Shown: one piece after another, positions 12,830 to 24,090 of the stretch
How positions within the stretch are numbered: position 1 is the first letter of the stretch
How the letters are laid out: every line of letters begins with the position of its first letter
DNA from: Penicillus capitatus
Taxonomy: Eukaryota > Chlorophyta
Direction: 5' to 3'
DNA length: 64,000 nt
Assembly (NCBI GenBank): GCA_965649825.1
Contig: OZ287695.1
Location: 1,922,001 to 1,986,000 of the forward strand
The notes under the pieces: generated by a model
Told to the model about the DNA's origin: nothing
The model's input: only the letters and a program-made list of their open reading frames with translations
Databases searched by the model: none
Made by a program: the position numbers and the translations under genes

Positions 12830-14106
12830 TTATGTCTCAGCATCCTCCGGTTTCTCGAATTGAGAAGGAGAATCCAATATGTGCATGCAGCAGAGACCTG
12901 CTGTCAATGCCAGACTCAAGATAATGGCCAAAATGATACCCTCCAAGAATTTCACACGAACCTAACGACAGACCCACGCATGATGGATGAGATGGATGGC
13001 CAGAGAGAACGTACTTTGCAGAGCTCATCGCAGAAACCGTAGTCGATCAAGGTCCTTTCCTCGTCCTCTTCGTCGGATTTGAGGCTGCGTCGACGTTGAG
13101 GTGCATTGATGAATGCTGTGGGCTGCACCAACTCCGACACAAAAAGCATGGCGTACTCAACTGCACGAACATACAGATAGGTCGCCATGATCCGAATGAT
13201 CCGGATCGCACTTTGTGAAGCTTTGAGTGCCGTGCCCATCTCTTCCAACTGTGTCATCTCGTCTGTCAAATCACCGTCTCCGCATTTCACCACGATCTAA
13301 GTGTGCGCACGGTGAGAAGATGGATCGAGGAGTGGGTGATGGGACTTTGGGTGCCGATCCTTTTTCGGCTTTGAGAATCGAGGCGAAGTCTGCGGTATGA
13401 CCAGCTTCGGCGCAGCTTCCCAAGTACTAAACCCATCTGTCAACGAGACGTATGCACTCCATAGCTGTCCTTACCGTGACATCTGCATCCACATCTGAGA
13501 GTGACGGTTGAATGAGATCCCTGACTCTTCCTCTCTAGACACCATCGACGAGGCAGCGATCTCGCAAAGGTTATCCAACAGAGTACCTCGACGCGGACAT
13601 TGTTGAAGACATACTTCGAGGCACTGCTTGTGAACGCTCGGCGCAGAGGCTCGGACACCGAAGTGTCTCCAGACAGCATCCAAGGGTCCATCTACCGAAC
13701 AGACTCGACAGTCGCAAGGCTGCGCAGGGTTTGGCGATAGGGGGCACCTGGCCGCTGATGAACACAACGAAGACCTCCGGTCTTTTCGCCGTTTGCGAAA
13801 AGTAGGCGTCGTTTCCATCGCCGCGCGTCACGAATGCATCGATGGTCGCTTTCCACAGATCGAGAAATTCGACTGTCTGTCCAGCGCAGCGGTTGTGGAC
13901 GAGGGTCGGTGCGTGCTCAGGGAACATACTTGATAGACGACGGTCGGTTCGGCTTGGGCGTTGCCTTCGGACGCAGATGACCAAAGAAGCGTCGGTGCGA
14001 GTTCGTGTCCGTGGCCGGACAGGAACGAGGCGGCGAACACAACGCAGAGAAGGAGGCGCATTTCTGACAGCGAGACACAATCGATCATGGCCAGCCAATG
14101 GGCCAC
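12830..14106 (-). CDS. Secreted/type I membrane protein, possibly V-ATPase accessory subunit (Ac45/BIG1-like)
   Basis: The first exon has a signal peptide (MRLLLCVVFAASFLSGHGH) followed by ELAPTLLWSSAS. The 'P-LLWSS' start resembles the N-terminus of ATP6AP1/Ac45-type proteins. Spliced exons continue VVYQ-TVEFLDLWKATIDAF, RPEVFVVFISGQ, MDPWMLSGDTSVSEPLRRAF and SASKYVFNNVRVE. After a less certain middle come a helical stretch (EMTQLEEMGTALKASQSAI) and an acidic block (SDEEDEERTLIDYGFCDEL). The last exon encodes a single membrane helix (FLEGIILAIILSLALTAGL) and a short tail ending PEDAET at 12830. The topology (signal peptide, lumenal domain, C-terminal TM, short cytosolic tail) fits Ac45, but sequence support is weak. 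Its start overlaps the start of the deaminase gene on the other strand by 9 bp. Confidence 0.5.
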
Positions 14107-14859
14107 ATGAATACATCTCCGTCGGCGATGTCGACGTTCCTACAACGACAACGACTCGCCACCGGCCGTTCCTCTATCGATACCCAAGGGTCGCGCAAAT
14201 GGACGGCGATGTGTCCTCGGAGGCGATGGTCACGACGACAGGCGTTGCAAAGCCGTGGAGGCCGATTGGTGGACGATCTCGAAAGAGATCGGCGTTTTAT
14301 GAACGAAGCGCTGATGGAGGCGAAAAGGGCTTACGATAAAGAAGAAGTGCCTGTTGGTGCGGTTCTGGTCTTGGATGACGAGATTATTTGCCGTTGCCAC
14401 AATCAAACGGAATCGCTCTCGGATCCGACCGCCCACGCTGAGATGCTCTGTATTCGACAAGCGGCAGCCATGCAGGAGAGTAAACGCATGTGCTATCGAG
14501 ATAGATATCTGACGACTCTCCTTTCGCTTTAGATTGGAGATTGACGGAATGCGAGCTGTATACCACATTGGAGCCGTGCCCCATGTGCGCCGGGGCGATT
14601 TTGCAGTCTCGGATCTCCAGGTGTGTCTATGCGGCGAAGAGTGTGCGTTTGGGAGCAGCCGGAAGTTGGATTGATCTTTTTGATCCATCGCGCCACCATC
14701 CATACCATCGACATACTGAAGTCGCGTCGACACAGAGTAATGAAATGCCACCTGACATATGACTGTTTCTAGGTCTTGCAAGGAATCTGCGAAGCGGAGA
14801 GCAATGCCCTTCTCACTTCTTTTTTTCAAGTCCGACGACAAAAGTGTGACCACTACTGA
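14098..14859 (+). CDS. tRNA adenosine-34 deaminase, TadA type, probably organellar
   Basis: Converts A34 to inosine in tRNA wobble positions. The catalytic motif HAE is in DPTAHAEMLCIRQAA and the zinc-binding PCxxC is in TTLEPCPMCAGAI. Other family blocks are FMNEALMEAKRAYDKEEVPVG, GAVLVLDDEII, RCVYAAKSVRLGAAGSW, DLFDPSRHHPYHRH and VLQGICEAESNALLTSFFQ. Two introns restore frame: about 14480-14532 (giving MQE-NWRLTECEL) and about 14723-14771 (giving HTE-VLQGIC). The 65 residues before the domain are rich in Arg, Ser, Thr and Gln with almost no acid, as in a transit peptide. Bacterial-type TadA is plastid-targeted in plants. A shorter start at MNEALM (14299) is possible. Confidence 0.85.
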
Positions 14860-14924
14860 AGTTGAGTTTATGACGCAGCGGCAGCAGTCAGCATTCTCGT
14901 CATCTCTAAATGTCCTTTTCTTCC

Positions 14925-17690
14925 CTAACTTCCAATCGCAATGTCTTCGAGAGGTACGGCCGTTTCCATGTCGACATGATCCAAACGTACGGTGCCGATA
15001 AGCGATTCCGGCAACTCTTCTTCACTGTCCCCTGTAATGAAGGTCACGTCACACATTGTTTAAGAAAGAGTGAGATACCTTGAATAAGAACAGCAAGATC
15101 AACGGTCAGACTTCGCGTTGCTCCCCGGACAATGCCGATGACAGTGGACGCTGCTCGCGAAGAGGCGACATCGATGTCGATCTCGAAGTAGCCTTGATCC
15201 ATGTGATACGTTTGCTTTAATTTCTTCCCCATGATGACGGGCGTGTGCCCAACAGCCGTACGAATCAACCACTTCCCTTCAACCACCTACGCAAAGGACA
15301 GGTGTCTTCGTGCACGGACAGGATTCGACGAGAGCCTTGGGGATGAGTTTAAACATGCTGTCTCTTTCTTCGTCCGTTGCATGCAAAAATTTGAAGAGGC
15401 TTGTTTCGAAGGGATCCCTGTGGATTGAGTCGTTGGATGAATTGGAATGCGTCGGTTCGTTCGTCCATCCGATCACCATCGATAGATACGGAGGACCCGG
15501 AAGCATGACTTGAATGACAAACGTGAATTCGTTCTGCCCGGATCTGCTGTCACATCACATCATTGTCCTCGTGACAGATGGCATACCTAAGGGCTGGTAG
15601 AAATCTCGAAACATTGGTCGTCGGCTCGGCGAGTCTCAAAACGTAAACCCAATCGAGTCGAAACCGTGGCTCAGGGGCCGGAATCTTTCTCTTGTCTACT
15701 AAGTAATTTGCTCCCCTAACGTAGAAGCCGGTACTCCCGGGGGCGCTCCAGAATCTAAGACATCGAGCAAAGCTCTGTCAGCCAGCAATCAATTCTCGAT
15801 ATCTCGTTCTTGCCTGTCATTGAGAACACCATCTTCACGAGGGAGACTCTCGTGTCGATCGAAACCCTCTCCAGTGAAACTCGAGCTGCGGAGCGAAGAG
15901 GATGCGTGTCGCAATGGGGTACAAGACTGCAGTAGAGAAGAGGCTGTGCGCAACTGCACACAAACACCGAGGGATTAGCGGCGGCGAGACATGGAGAGTA
16001 ACGCGTTCGCGAGACCAGAGTGCCAACGATTGACGGCGAACGAGGGATTGCCGCACCGGCAGTCTCTCTGTCTAGCGGCGCATCCATCGGCCGTCACTCT
16101 TGTATACGCGTCGAATGATGGGACAGCTCCGGGGAGCGTTGCGCACCTACCTGGCACTGGTTTTCCAAACTGTTCTTCAAGACAGTGACGGTTCGGAGCA
16201 TCCGGTCGATCCAAATCTGGCAAATGCCCAGGGCGTCGATCAGAGGCTTGCAGGGATGGCCAACAGAACACACGCCACCGAAGTCGATTTTCAGCACTAA
16301 CGTCAACTGTGCACCCATCTCCTGTCCTCTTGGCGAGGAGGCGACGGGCGAGATCGTAAACCCAGCCGCCGGAATCTAAACGCACAATGGACGTCACGCA
16401 GGAAATGGACGATGCTGCCGGCACATGCGCCTCAATGGGATCGTTGAACCACGACCACCACGTCTTGGGTTGACTCAATGCATTGGAGGTCTGTCGGTTG
16501 CAGCTCTTGAAGAGGACGCCCAGCGTACCGGAGGTATATTCGGTCCACATTCGCTCAACGAGCAGCTCTCGTGCCGTCAGTATCCAACTGCCAAGACCGA
16601 CGGGCTGCAATCTTAGACGCAGAATCTGTACAGCCATACGAGTGTGTGACATGACGTCAGCCGCGCATTCTTACTTCCAAATCGCCATCCCTTCGCACGA
16701 GATTGACGTCTCCCCAGCACAGAAGGAAAGACCCCGTTGTCAAGGCGTTCAGGATTTTCTTGGGGTGACTTCGGATGGATGTAGACACCATGTATGCGCC
16801 GCCTGTCACATCTTCTTCATAGTACACGGTCAATCCATCCATCTCTTTGATCGGCTGCCATTCATCTGACACCACACTCCGTGTCACATCACATGTGTGA
16901 TCGAACATGTGCGTCCTACGCTCATCAAGAGTGTTTATTGGATCAGGATCTCTGCACTCTGAATCCTAGGGCATCATCCATCACACGTGCATCAGTCACG
17001 TCAGTCAGGAGCTGTTCTGAAACTACGAGCGTCGAATCGTCAATTTGTGGTGTGATCGGTGCATCGGATTCTGGTGCTGCTCCAGAACTGTCTTCGCGAT
17101 TCAGAGCATCGCACGGACGTCCCATCAGAGACTGTGTACCTATCCCTCTGCTCATTCATAGAGATCCTCATAGAGAACAGCATCACCCATGATTGCATTG
17201 GTCAATGCCGTCCTCCATTCCGCCGCCAATTCCTCCGACTCAAATCCCAAAATCAAATCCGTATCCGCCATCATTCTCGAAGTCGGCCAGGACAGCGAAA
17301 TAACATACTATAAACAATGAAGACTCAAGGCGAAGAGTGAGAAGAGTGAGAGATCACCCCGTTCTTTGCGTAGCTTCTCCCCAACATTCGAGCGACAAAT
17401 GGGTTCCAACCATCCTCAGCGACCCAAAACGTTGCTGGCATCACACGCTCTATCTCACACTCCTTTGTCAGCGGCCACATGCGCGGGACGGCGTTGTCTG
17501 CTGGGTCGCGATATGTGACGAACACATCTTTCACCAAAACGCCGCGTCTCCGAACAAAGAGACTGCCGAGATGGGTGCCTCGGAAGACATCGCTCGCCAT
17601 CTGCTCGTGTGCCAAGACGTCATGCGAAGAAGCCTCTCGGTCCGAACTGAAATCCATGGAATAATCAATGCTGTCGTACACGGTTAACAC
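14925..17690 (-). CDS. EDR2-like protein (START + DUF1336/EDR2_C lipid-binding)
   Basis: Likely membrane/lipid-binding regulator related to plant ENHANCED DISEASE RESISTANCE 2. The N-terminal exon (17690 to about 17325) is not recognised; the family usually has a PH domain there. A START-like region follows (EWQPIKEMDGLTVYYEEDVT; QLTLVLKIDFGGVC; WILTARELLVERMWTEY). The C-terminal EDR2_C domain is clear: VMLPGPPYLSMVIGW, KFLHATDEERDSMFKLIPKA, VVEGKWLIRTAVGHTPVIMG, QTYHMDQGYFEIDIDVASS and SLTVDLAVLIQ. A 47-nt intron (15078-15032) leads to GDSEEELPESLIGTVRLDHV and stop at 14925. Two introns carry exact GATGTGAC (16883-16890 and 15549-15556, complement) before their AG. The middle exon junctions are approximate. 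Confidence 0.8.
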
Positions 17691-17734
17691 ACGACGCTAT
17701 TTTCTACCGGTTAGATCACTGGATCTCGCCTATC

Positions 17735-19128
17735 ATGACATCCATCCCTCTGGGCATCGCAACGCGTTCGCCGCTCTCACTGCTGCGTTGGAAAGCGCGA
17801 TGCTCGATCTCTTCGGATGAGAGTGTGCAGAAGAGAAGGACGACAGCAGAGGATCTGAAGAAAGGCCCGAGCGGCAGTGGGGTTGTACGGCACGATGACA
17901 TCACACCTTTGGATATGTTCGATTCAAATGTCGTCGAGATGGAATCGACGATTTCGGCAGAGCAGCGGGCTGCGTTGTGGAAAGGAGCGATCAAAATCCC
18001 AATGTACTGGGTCGCAGCGATTCCTGTCTTGGTATGTGGATGACATCTGTCTACATCATTCATCTGTCCCTTTCTGATGTTGCTGTCTCAGGTGGGCGCG
18101 GCTACGGCCTATTATGAGACGGGGTTGTTTGCCATGGCCAGAACAGCCCGTCTTCTGCTTGGCTCTCTCTGCGTCATTGGCTGGCTGAATCTGAGGTGAT
18201 GGATCCTGTTATTCGACTATGTGATGTGTCTGATTTTGGTATTCTAGCAACGACGTGTTTGATCATGAAATGGGCGCAGATGTTCAGAAAGGGGAGTCCA
18301 TTGTCAATCTGACAGGGAATCTTTCGCTCATCTTTCAAGTGTCGATGGCGCTGCTCACAATCGGCATCGCCCTGTTGGCGTCCGTCATCCTGACAAACCG
18401 GGCACCGTCTGCCACTCCGCTATTGGGTCTTGCCATTATCTGTGGCTATCTCTATCAGGGACCACCGTTCCGGTGCGTCTCTACCCCTCTATTAAGTCGG
18501 CCCGGATGCCTTGCCATAGACTGAGTTACAAGGGACTTGGAGAACCGTTGTGTTTTGTAGCTTTTGGGCCTCTGGCGACAACTGCTTTCTACCTTCTTCT
18601 CTCCAGCGGTGCTCCTATTTCTTCCTCCTGCTGGGCAGCATCTGTTTTGGTTAGAGAGCAGTAGCCGTGTCACTCTTTACCCTATCCGATGTCGCATTCT
18701 GTAGGTCGGTGTAACGACGACCCTCGTTCTTTTTTGCAGTCATTTCCACCAGTATGACAGCGACAAGGCTGCCAACAAGATGTCGCCCATTGTCCGACTC
18801 GGCGGAGCCAGAAATTCCCTCAAAGTATGACTATGGTATCCGCCCGAATGCACATGTCCAGTCATAGGTGCTGTCGGGATCGATCCTCTGTTTCTTTTTG
18901 ACAGTCTTTGGAATGGGTGTCGCCCAGTGGCTGCCGCTTTCTTTGTTTCTACTGAGTTTGTATCCAATCCTCATGGGATTTCGTTGCGTCGGTTATGCCA
19001 AACAACACATCGATAACCCATTCCAACTCAAATTCCTGAAACTCTATGCACTGGATCTGCATAGCGCCTTCGGCATGGTCTTAGTTTTGTCCCTCGTTGC
19101 ATCGAGGACGCTCTTTTCTCAATTCTGA
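17735..19128 (+). CDS. 1,4-dihydroxy-2-naphthoate polyprenyl/phytyl transferase (MenA/ABC4)
   Basis: Membrane prenyltransferase of phylloquinone (vitamin K1) synthesis in the plastid; phylloquinone is the photosystem I A1 cofactor. Six exons (17735-18031, 18092-18195, 18248-18472, 18520-18649, 18705-18824, 18868-19128) give 378 residues, with introns of 43-60 nt. The Mg-diphosphate site NDVFDHEMGAD is followed by ESIVNLTGNLSL. The ABC4-typical YLYQGPPFRLSYKGLGEPLC and FGPLATTAFYLLL come next. The second Asp site is SHFHQYDSDKAANKMSPIVR, and there are several TM helices to the C-terminus. The Ser/Arg-rich N-terminus before SAEQRAALWKGAIK may be a transit peptide. The start lies 44 bp from the divergent EDR2-like start, so they probably share a promoter. 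Confidence 0.92.
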
Positions 19129-19172
19129 ACTTCCGTTTGCAAGACAGTGTCCATCATCACATATCTCAAGCG

Positions 19173-21145
19173 TCATCTCTTACACTGATGGGCAACGCTT
19201 TTTACTATTTGTTGACTTTGATGAACCATTTCAGCTGTTCGGTCCCTGTAAGAATAGCTGCAGATGGAAAGGTGTCCGTCAGAGACGCGGGCATCACCGC
19301 TAAGCTTGACAATAATTTTCGATTTTCCGTCATCCCACAGATGCAATTGCTGCTTCTTCGAGAAGGAGACTGTCCTTTGGAAAACATCTTCTGAAGAGAA
19401 ATGCTCGAAGAGCATTCCATCGTCTGTCTGAATCCGATGGATGTCTTTCTGCCACAGCCGAATTTGATTCGAGACATTCTGCCGAGACGCAACCGAGAAC
19501 GTCATTGGATAGAGTGCGGGATGAAGACGGCTGACATGGGGAACAATTGGAGAGCGGTGTTGGATGCTGGGATGGGCGTGGGCATGGAGATAGTGAACCA
19601 CGAGATCCGCTGACAGACCACACTCAAGGGCATCCGCCATAGATTCTCGCGTAATACTGCCGACATAGAAGTTCGGCGTCGTGTAGTCGCACCGACAGAA
19701 GAGGTCCAAAACTGTCCTGAAGAGAGGGGACATCGTATAGCCATAGACCTGCATTGCCAACCAGTCCCCCTCAGAAATGCAAGACAGAAAAGAAGGCAGA
19801 CCTTGAAGTTTGTCTCCACGACGATGGAACCTCCCAGACGAAAAGTTGCGATCGATGGAGTGAAAACGGTGCAGAAGCAGGAAGCGAGGGGAGTCGGAAC
19901 GTAGCTGACATCACCAGAAGGTACCTGCGATGCCTTTGCTCAGAAGATCGAACAGATCATCTCCTTGCCTTGAAAGTCTTCAGTATGCCGAACTGCTCCA
20001 TGTGTGTGGCCACGTTGTACAGAATGGAATCGAGGGAGGCAACATCGCCAGGTCGATTGGATGGGCGAAACCCAAGCTCGAGCAAAAAGCTGAACAGTTT
20101 ACCCAAGTCCGTGCCTGAGACGCTAACCGTCTTGCAAGACAATTGGAGGAGGCCATGGACATACCCATCTCCGCCTCCGCTGCTATGATGTAGTGAGAAA
20201 TGAGTTTCCACAGCTGCGATGCTTGATCCATCAGTAAAAATCGATAGCCTTCGGCTGTAATGGCCAAACGACCGGAATCCCTGTAACCGATCAGGCACAG
20301 CTGCACGCATCCCTTGACAAGAATCGCGGTCTCACTGGATGTCTCCAAGCGAAGCATGTTCTAACAGCCGATCCAGAGCAATGCCTTTTCCACGCTAAGG
20401 GAGACAGAGTCTTTTTGGCAGTGGCGCTGGCAGGATGCATCTTGCCAGATGTGCGGATTTCTTGAGGGGTTGAGAGGACGCACCTCCAAGATAGAGCAGC
20501 AGTGCCTGTAATGGGTAGTCAGTATCAACGACAGAGAACTCTCCCCGTCCCATCGCACCTCCCATCGCTCATTCGCAAAATCGAGCAGCTCTGTCTCGCT
20601 GGGGAGATAAGAAAGGATGTCCTCTGCGACATCCGCATGCAGTGCTCCCCTGCAATAGTGTCGGTGAACGCGAGCTGTCACATCACAGAGCACAACTCAC
20701 TCTCCAGAAATGGACAACTGCAAATGCCGTCGAAACACTCTGTGCAAGGAAACCTCTTCTTTGCCGGCACTGTATGTGAGAGATGCATGCACGCCTCAAT
20801 CTCTATTACCCGGTGGTCGTCTGATCTCACCTGTCAGCTGTCACCTGCATCAGCTGTAATCGTCGGAGCTTCTCCATCGTTTCCTGGTGCTCTTTCTCCG
20901 ATACAAGCCACCCATCGAGGATCGCTACATGTGTACGGAGCCTTAGATCTGATCCAATGCCATTGATGCGACGTGCTTTTCGCCAGAGGTCTCTCCAGGA
21001 GGAGCATTCTGAGGCAGTACTGCTTTGCCAGGGGAGGCAGGGATCGAAAAACGGCCTGACAGGTCCATTGGTTGTCGTAGAGTCCTCGGAGCTTCTCCGT
21101 TGGTAGTGTCTCCAGAAACGTCGTCAGGTTCGATGAGACGTTCAT
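19173..21145 (-). CDS. TFIIH subunit p52 (Tfb2/GTF2H4)
   Basis: Core TFIIH subunit that anchors and stimulates XPB in transcription initiation and nucleotide-excision repair. The N-terminus has NLTTFLETLPTEKLRGLYD and CQAVFRSLPPLAKQYCLRML. Splicing then gives RTHVAILDGWLVSEKEHQET, VSLHRVFRRHLQLSISGE, LLDFANERWE-ALLLYLGG and LEHASLGDIQ-DSGRLAITAE. Next come GYRFLLMDQASQLWKLISHY, GKLFSFLLELGFRP, YGYTMSPLFRTVLDLFCRCD, ITRESMADALECGLSADLVV, YLHAHAHP and QIRLWQKDIHRIQ. These follow the Tfb2 family from end to end. At least eight introns, 31 to about 95 nt, are needed. One (about 20697-20650) has exact GATGTGAC. The last exon end (19173) is approximate and lies 44 bp from the convergent MenA stop. 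Confidence 0.9.
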
Positions 21146-21203
21146 GAGGCGACGGCATCGAGTATCTCTTGCACGAACATACCCTTTTCAGCTTCGTCGC
21201 GCG

Positions 21204-22735
21204 ATGCTTTCTGTTTACGATGACGCGCATCGCGCGCCGATTGAATATTCCGATAGTAGTGACGACTGTTCCAGTGATATCCCTCCGGTACCTCTCACTC
21301 CCGGTCCACTCGACCCGGAACAGTGCGCAGTGGCAGGTCGTGGCTTCTCGGGCGGAGCCGCAGGCGCACCGCTCTCTCTTACCGTCTTTTCTAAAGATAC
21401 CCACGGTGTCCGTATCCGCGAGGGGGGAACGCACGTTCGCGTCTCGCTCGAAAAGAACGATACGGCGTATGTGGTGGTCAATGTCGAGGCGCTAGATAAC
21501 AAAGACGGCACCTACACAGCCACCTACACTGCACCGCCTAGGGGAGACTATAAAGTGAGAAAGATGAACATCTCACCAAAAGAGTGACCGAGTGCACGTT
21601 GTCTCTTTAGCTGCGCATTACAATGGATGGTCTTCCCATTGGCGGGTCACCCTTTCCTGTGTTCTTCAGTCCCCCGACCATGGCCGAAATCGCCGCCTCC
21701 CTTCTTGCATCGCAACGCATGGGCACGACGCCTGAAGCTGCTCTCCAAGTACAGGCCCGAAACACCCTTCATGTGTGATCCTATCTGATGTGACGTTCAG
21801 ATGTTGCCAGATGGCGTCGACACCATCAATGAAAACATCGAAAAATGCCTGTGCGTCAGCAACGTTAGCGCCAATATCAAAACAGATCAAGTACGACAGC
21901 GTTCTGTTGCTCCTAGATCTCTAACCGTCGTGCCTCTTCGCAGATCAAGCAGCTTTTCCAATACTGTGGAAAAGTGGTTAATGTCACGTTCATTAGTGAA
22001 GGGAGGGATACAGCACTGGTCGAATTTGAGACATCTCTGGAGGCCGGCTGTGCCATTGGACTAAATGGTGTGACCGTGGGTGACCGTTCGTTGACCGTCA
22101 AGCTGGCAAAAGCCGTATTCCAGGGGATCGAGACGCCTTCAGTCGAATCGATCGCCTCCGCACAGTACGATGCGTTGTCCTCAGCGACTCAGAATGCACA
22201 TCATCTGGTGATGCAACTCGCCAGCTTGCGTGCCGTTGCCCGCACCGCATTGCTCCCTGCGATCCAAGCAGAGGAGCGAAAATATGAAGGCCGTCAAGCC
22301 GCTCTCAATGCCGCCGCCGAAATCTCGCGCAAACTGGGATACAAGGAACCCGAGCAGTTATTTGTTCCAGAGCCATTACCGCCAGACTCGTTGCTGGAAC
22401 TGCAGAAACCTGTCTTCGATAAACAGAAGCTCGGCGGACCGAGACATTACAACGGACGCGGTCGTTTTGCACGAACCCGTGTGCGATCGCGTTCCCGAAG
22501 TCCACTGCCCTTTCATAAAAAAGATCCGCATCGTCATCCCGCACGACAACGAAAACAAAGAAGCCGAAGTCCTTCCCGTGAGCATCGCCGTCCCAGACGG
22601 CACCGTTCCCATTCCAAAGATCGTTCTTCTCGTCGTGATCACGGCCATCGCCATCACAAAGATAAGAGTCGAGATGAAAAGAAGCGTTATCGTCATTCGA
22701 GGGCCAGAGACGAGAAGAACGATGAGGAAAAGTGA
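21204..22735 (+). CDS. Filamin-repeat + RRM + RS-domain protein (putative SR-like splicing factor)
   Basis: Four exons (21204-21554, 21611-21748, 21801-21890, 21944-22735). The N-terminal half is one filamin/ABP280-type Ig repeat: LSLTVFSKDTHGVRIREGG, VEALDNKDGTYTATYTAPP, and after an intron LRITMDGLPIGGSPFPVFF. An RRM follows: RNP2-like KCLCVSNVSANIKTDQIKQL, FQYCGKVVNVTFISEGRDTA, a degenerate RNP1 (TALVEFET), and GVTVGDRSLTVKLAKA. The C-terminus is a long Arg/Ser/His/Asp-rich RS-like tail ending EKNDEEK. The RS tail and RRM suggest a nuclear pre-mRNA factor; the filamin repeat is unusual and could mediate protein contact. An upstream in-frame ATG at 21144 shares CATG with the divergent p52 start; 21204 is the likelier start. 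Intron 2 carries GATGTGACGTTCAG. Confidence 0.82.
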
Positions 22736-22747
22736 TGTGTGAGATTT

Positions 22748-23908
22748 TTATCTATGGAGAGGGGTGACGATGGGCGTATCAAAGGTGTAATTAACGATTT
22801 GGTAAGACTTGGTAAATGCCTTGATTTGATGAGCACTGAGCGATGGATCGCGTTGCTGTGCAAGAGCGTACAGGCTTGTGAGTATCGGCAGGACCTCTAT
22901 GGTCTCGACGCGGAGCTTTGTTAAGGCATCGGCCAGCACGACGAAATCGTCGTTCCACATCTCTTGCGAACTCCACGTTCCAAACGACATCCTTCCACGC
23001 AACAGATGCAACACGTCACGCAGGTCTTGGTACTGCAGCAGAGCCAGGGATGAGATGAAGGAGGCAATGTGATGCATGTTCATAAGGTCGAAATAGAAAG
23101 TGCAGTTGTGGACAGCAGAAGCCACGATATCGTGGTGCACTGGGTAACATTGCCTCGCCGTGGCCTTCAAGAAATAGAGGAGATTGAAGGGTGAGGTGGA
23201 CGGATGTCTGAAATCGTGGACGGCGTTCCGCAGAAGGATCTTCTGGACGTCAGCCTCGAGAGGGAGTCCAAAATTGGATAGTGCTTCGACCATGTTGCAT
23301 GCATTGTTGCCTCCAAATTCATTGGTATCGATGAGTAAATCGTGTACGTGATAGATCCAGGAGGCAGATGGTCTCCACAGAATGGAAGGGCCCAATCGAG
23401 ACATACCCCAGAAGAATTGCATGAGTTCTCTGTTCTGTGCTTGATCGGCCTTTTCTGAGATTTCTGTGAGGAGGAGTGGCAGAATGGATTTCAGACGTGG
23501 GAGCATCCAAAGCTCGGGATGCTGTGAACGGATCAAAGGGATCAGCTGTCCGATTCGATGACAACTGACAGCGAGACTCGGGATGTCCAGAATGGCTCGA
23601 AATTGATAGAGCGCTTCGCTAAGAACGTCCAAATGCGTTTCGATAGTGGTTTGGCGCTGCGCATAGCGATCTTCTCGATAGAGAAAGGGTTTCAGATCGC
23701 GCTGCACGGCATCAAAGATGCCGTTGAGGTGTCTGCTGCAGTCGTGACGTCGACGTCCGGGCCACAACAGATCATCACGACGACCATACGACTCAGATGA
23801 TGATGGGACGTCGCTCGGTAAAGAAGCTGCCGCGAAGCGACGGTAAGTTCTGGCTGATGCCCTTCCTATGGTATCGAAAGACAAAAAAGCACGAACAGAG
23901 AGCACCAT
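22748..23908 (-). CDS. Helical-repeat protein, probably organellar; family not recognised
   Basis: Single-exon ORF of 386 residues. The first 30 residues (MVLSVRAFLSFDTIGRASAR, then TYRRFAAASLP) are Arg/Ser/Ala-rich without acid, like a mitochondrial or plastid presequence. The rest is all-helical with Leu-rich repeats of about 35-40 residues, such as ILDIPSLAVSCHRIGQLIPL, LMQFFWGMSRLGPS, ACNMVEALSNFGLPLEADVQ, HHIASFISSLALLQYQDLRD and DFVVLADALTKLRVETIEVL. This is reminiscent of FASTK/OPR-like RNA-binding helical repeats, but no RAP domain is visible. It ends 12 bp from the stop of the convergent filamin-RRM gene. Confidence 0.6.
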   Translation of the reverse strand: MVLSVRAFLSFDTIGRASARTYRRFAAASLPSDVPSSSESYGRRDDLLWPGRRRHDCSRHLNGIFDAVQRDLKPFLYREDRYAQRQTTIETHLDVLSEALYQFRAILDIPSLAVSCHRIGQLIPLIRSQHPELWMLPRLKSILPLLLTEISEKADQAQNRELMQFFWGMSRLGPSILWRPSASWIYHVHDLLIDTNEFGGNNACNMVEALSNFGLPLEADVQKILLRNAVHDFRHPSTSPFNLLYFLKATARQCYPVHHDIVASAVHNCTFYFDLMNMHHIASFISSLALLQYQDLRDVLHLLRGRMSFGTWSSQEMWNDDFVVLADALTKLRVETIEVLPILTSLYALAQQRDPSLSAHQIKAFTKSYQIVNYTFDTPIVTPLHR

Positions 23909-23933
23909 CGCTGTCGACCTGTACGACCGCCGT

Positions 23934-23947
23934 GATGTGACGTCATC
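23934..23947. promoter_or_regulatory. GATGTGACGTCATC: CRE-like palindrome upstream of the helical-repeat gene
   Basis: Contains the perfect TGACGTCA octamer (bZIP/CREB-ATF type) fused to the window-wide GATGTGAC motif. It lies 26 bp upstream of the minus-strand ATG at 23908, in the 182-bp gap to ATG6. It could be a bZIP site. It could also be an intron 3' signal on the plus strand, since CTCTTCAG follows at 23950. Confidence 0.35.
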
Positions 23948-24090
23948 ATCTCTTCAGTACCAAACGCCCTTTAGGTTTTGTGCACGATTGCCATTGACCG
24001 AGTGACTAAGCAATGGCCTGTACGGAAAGGACTTATTCTCAGGAGTGGTGGTCTCCATGCATTACAATGAAATCACTGTATCGATAGACA

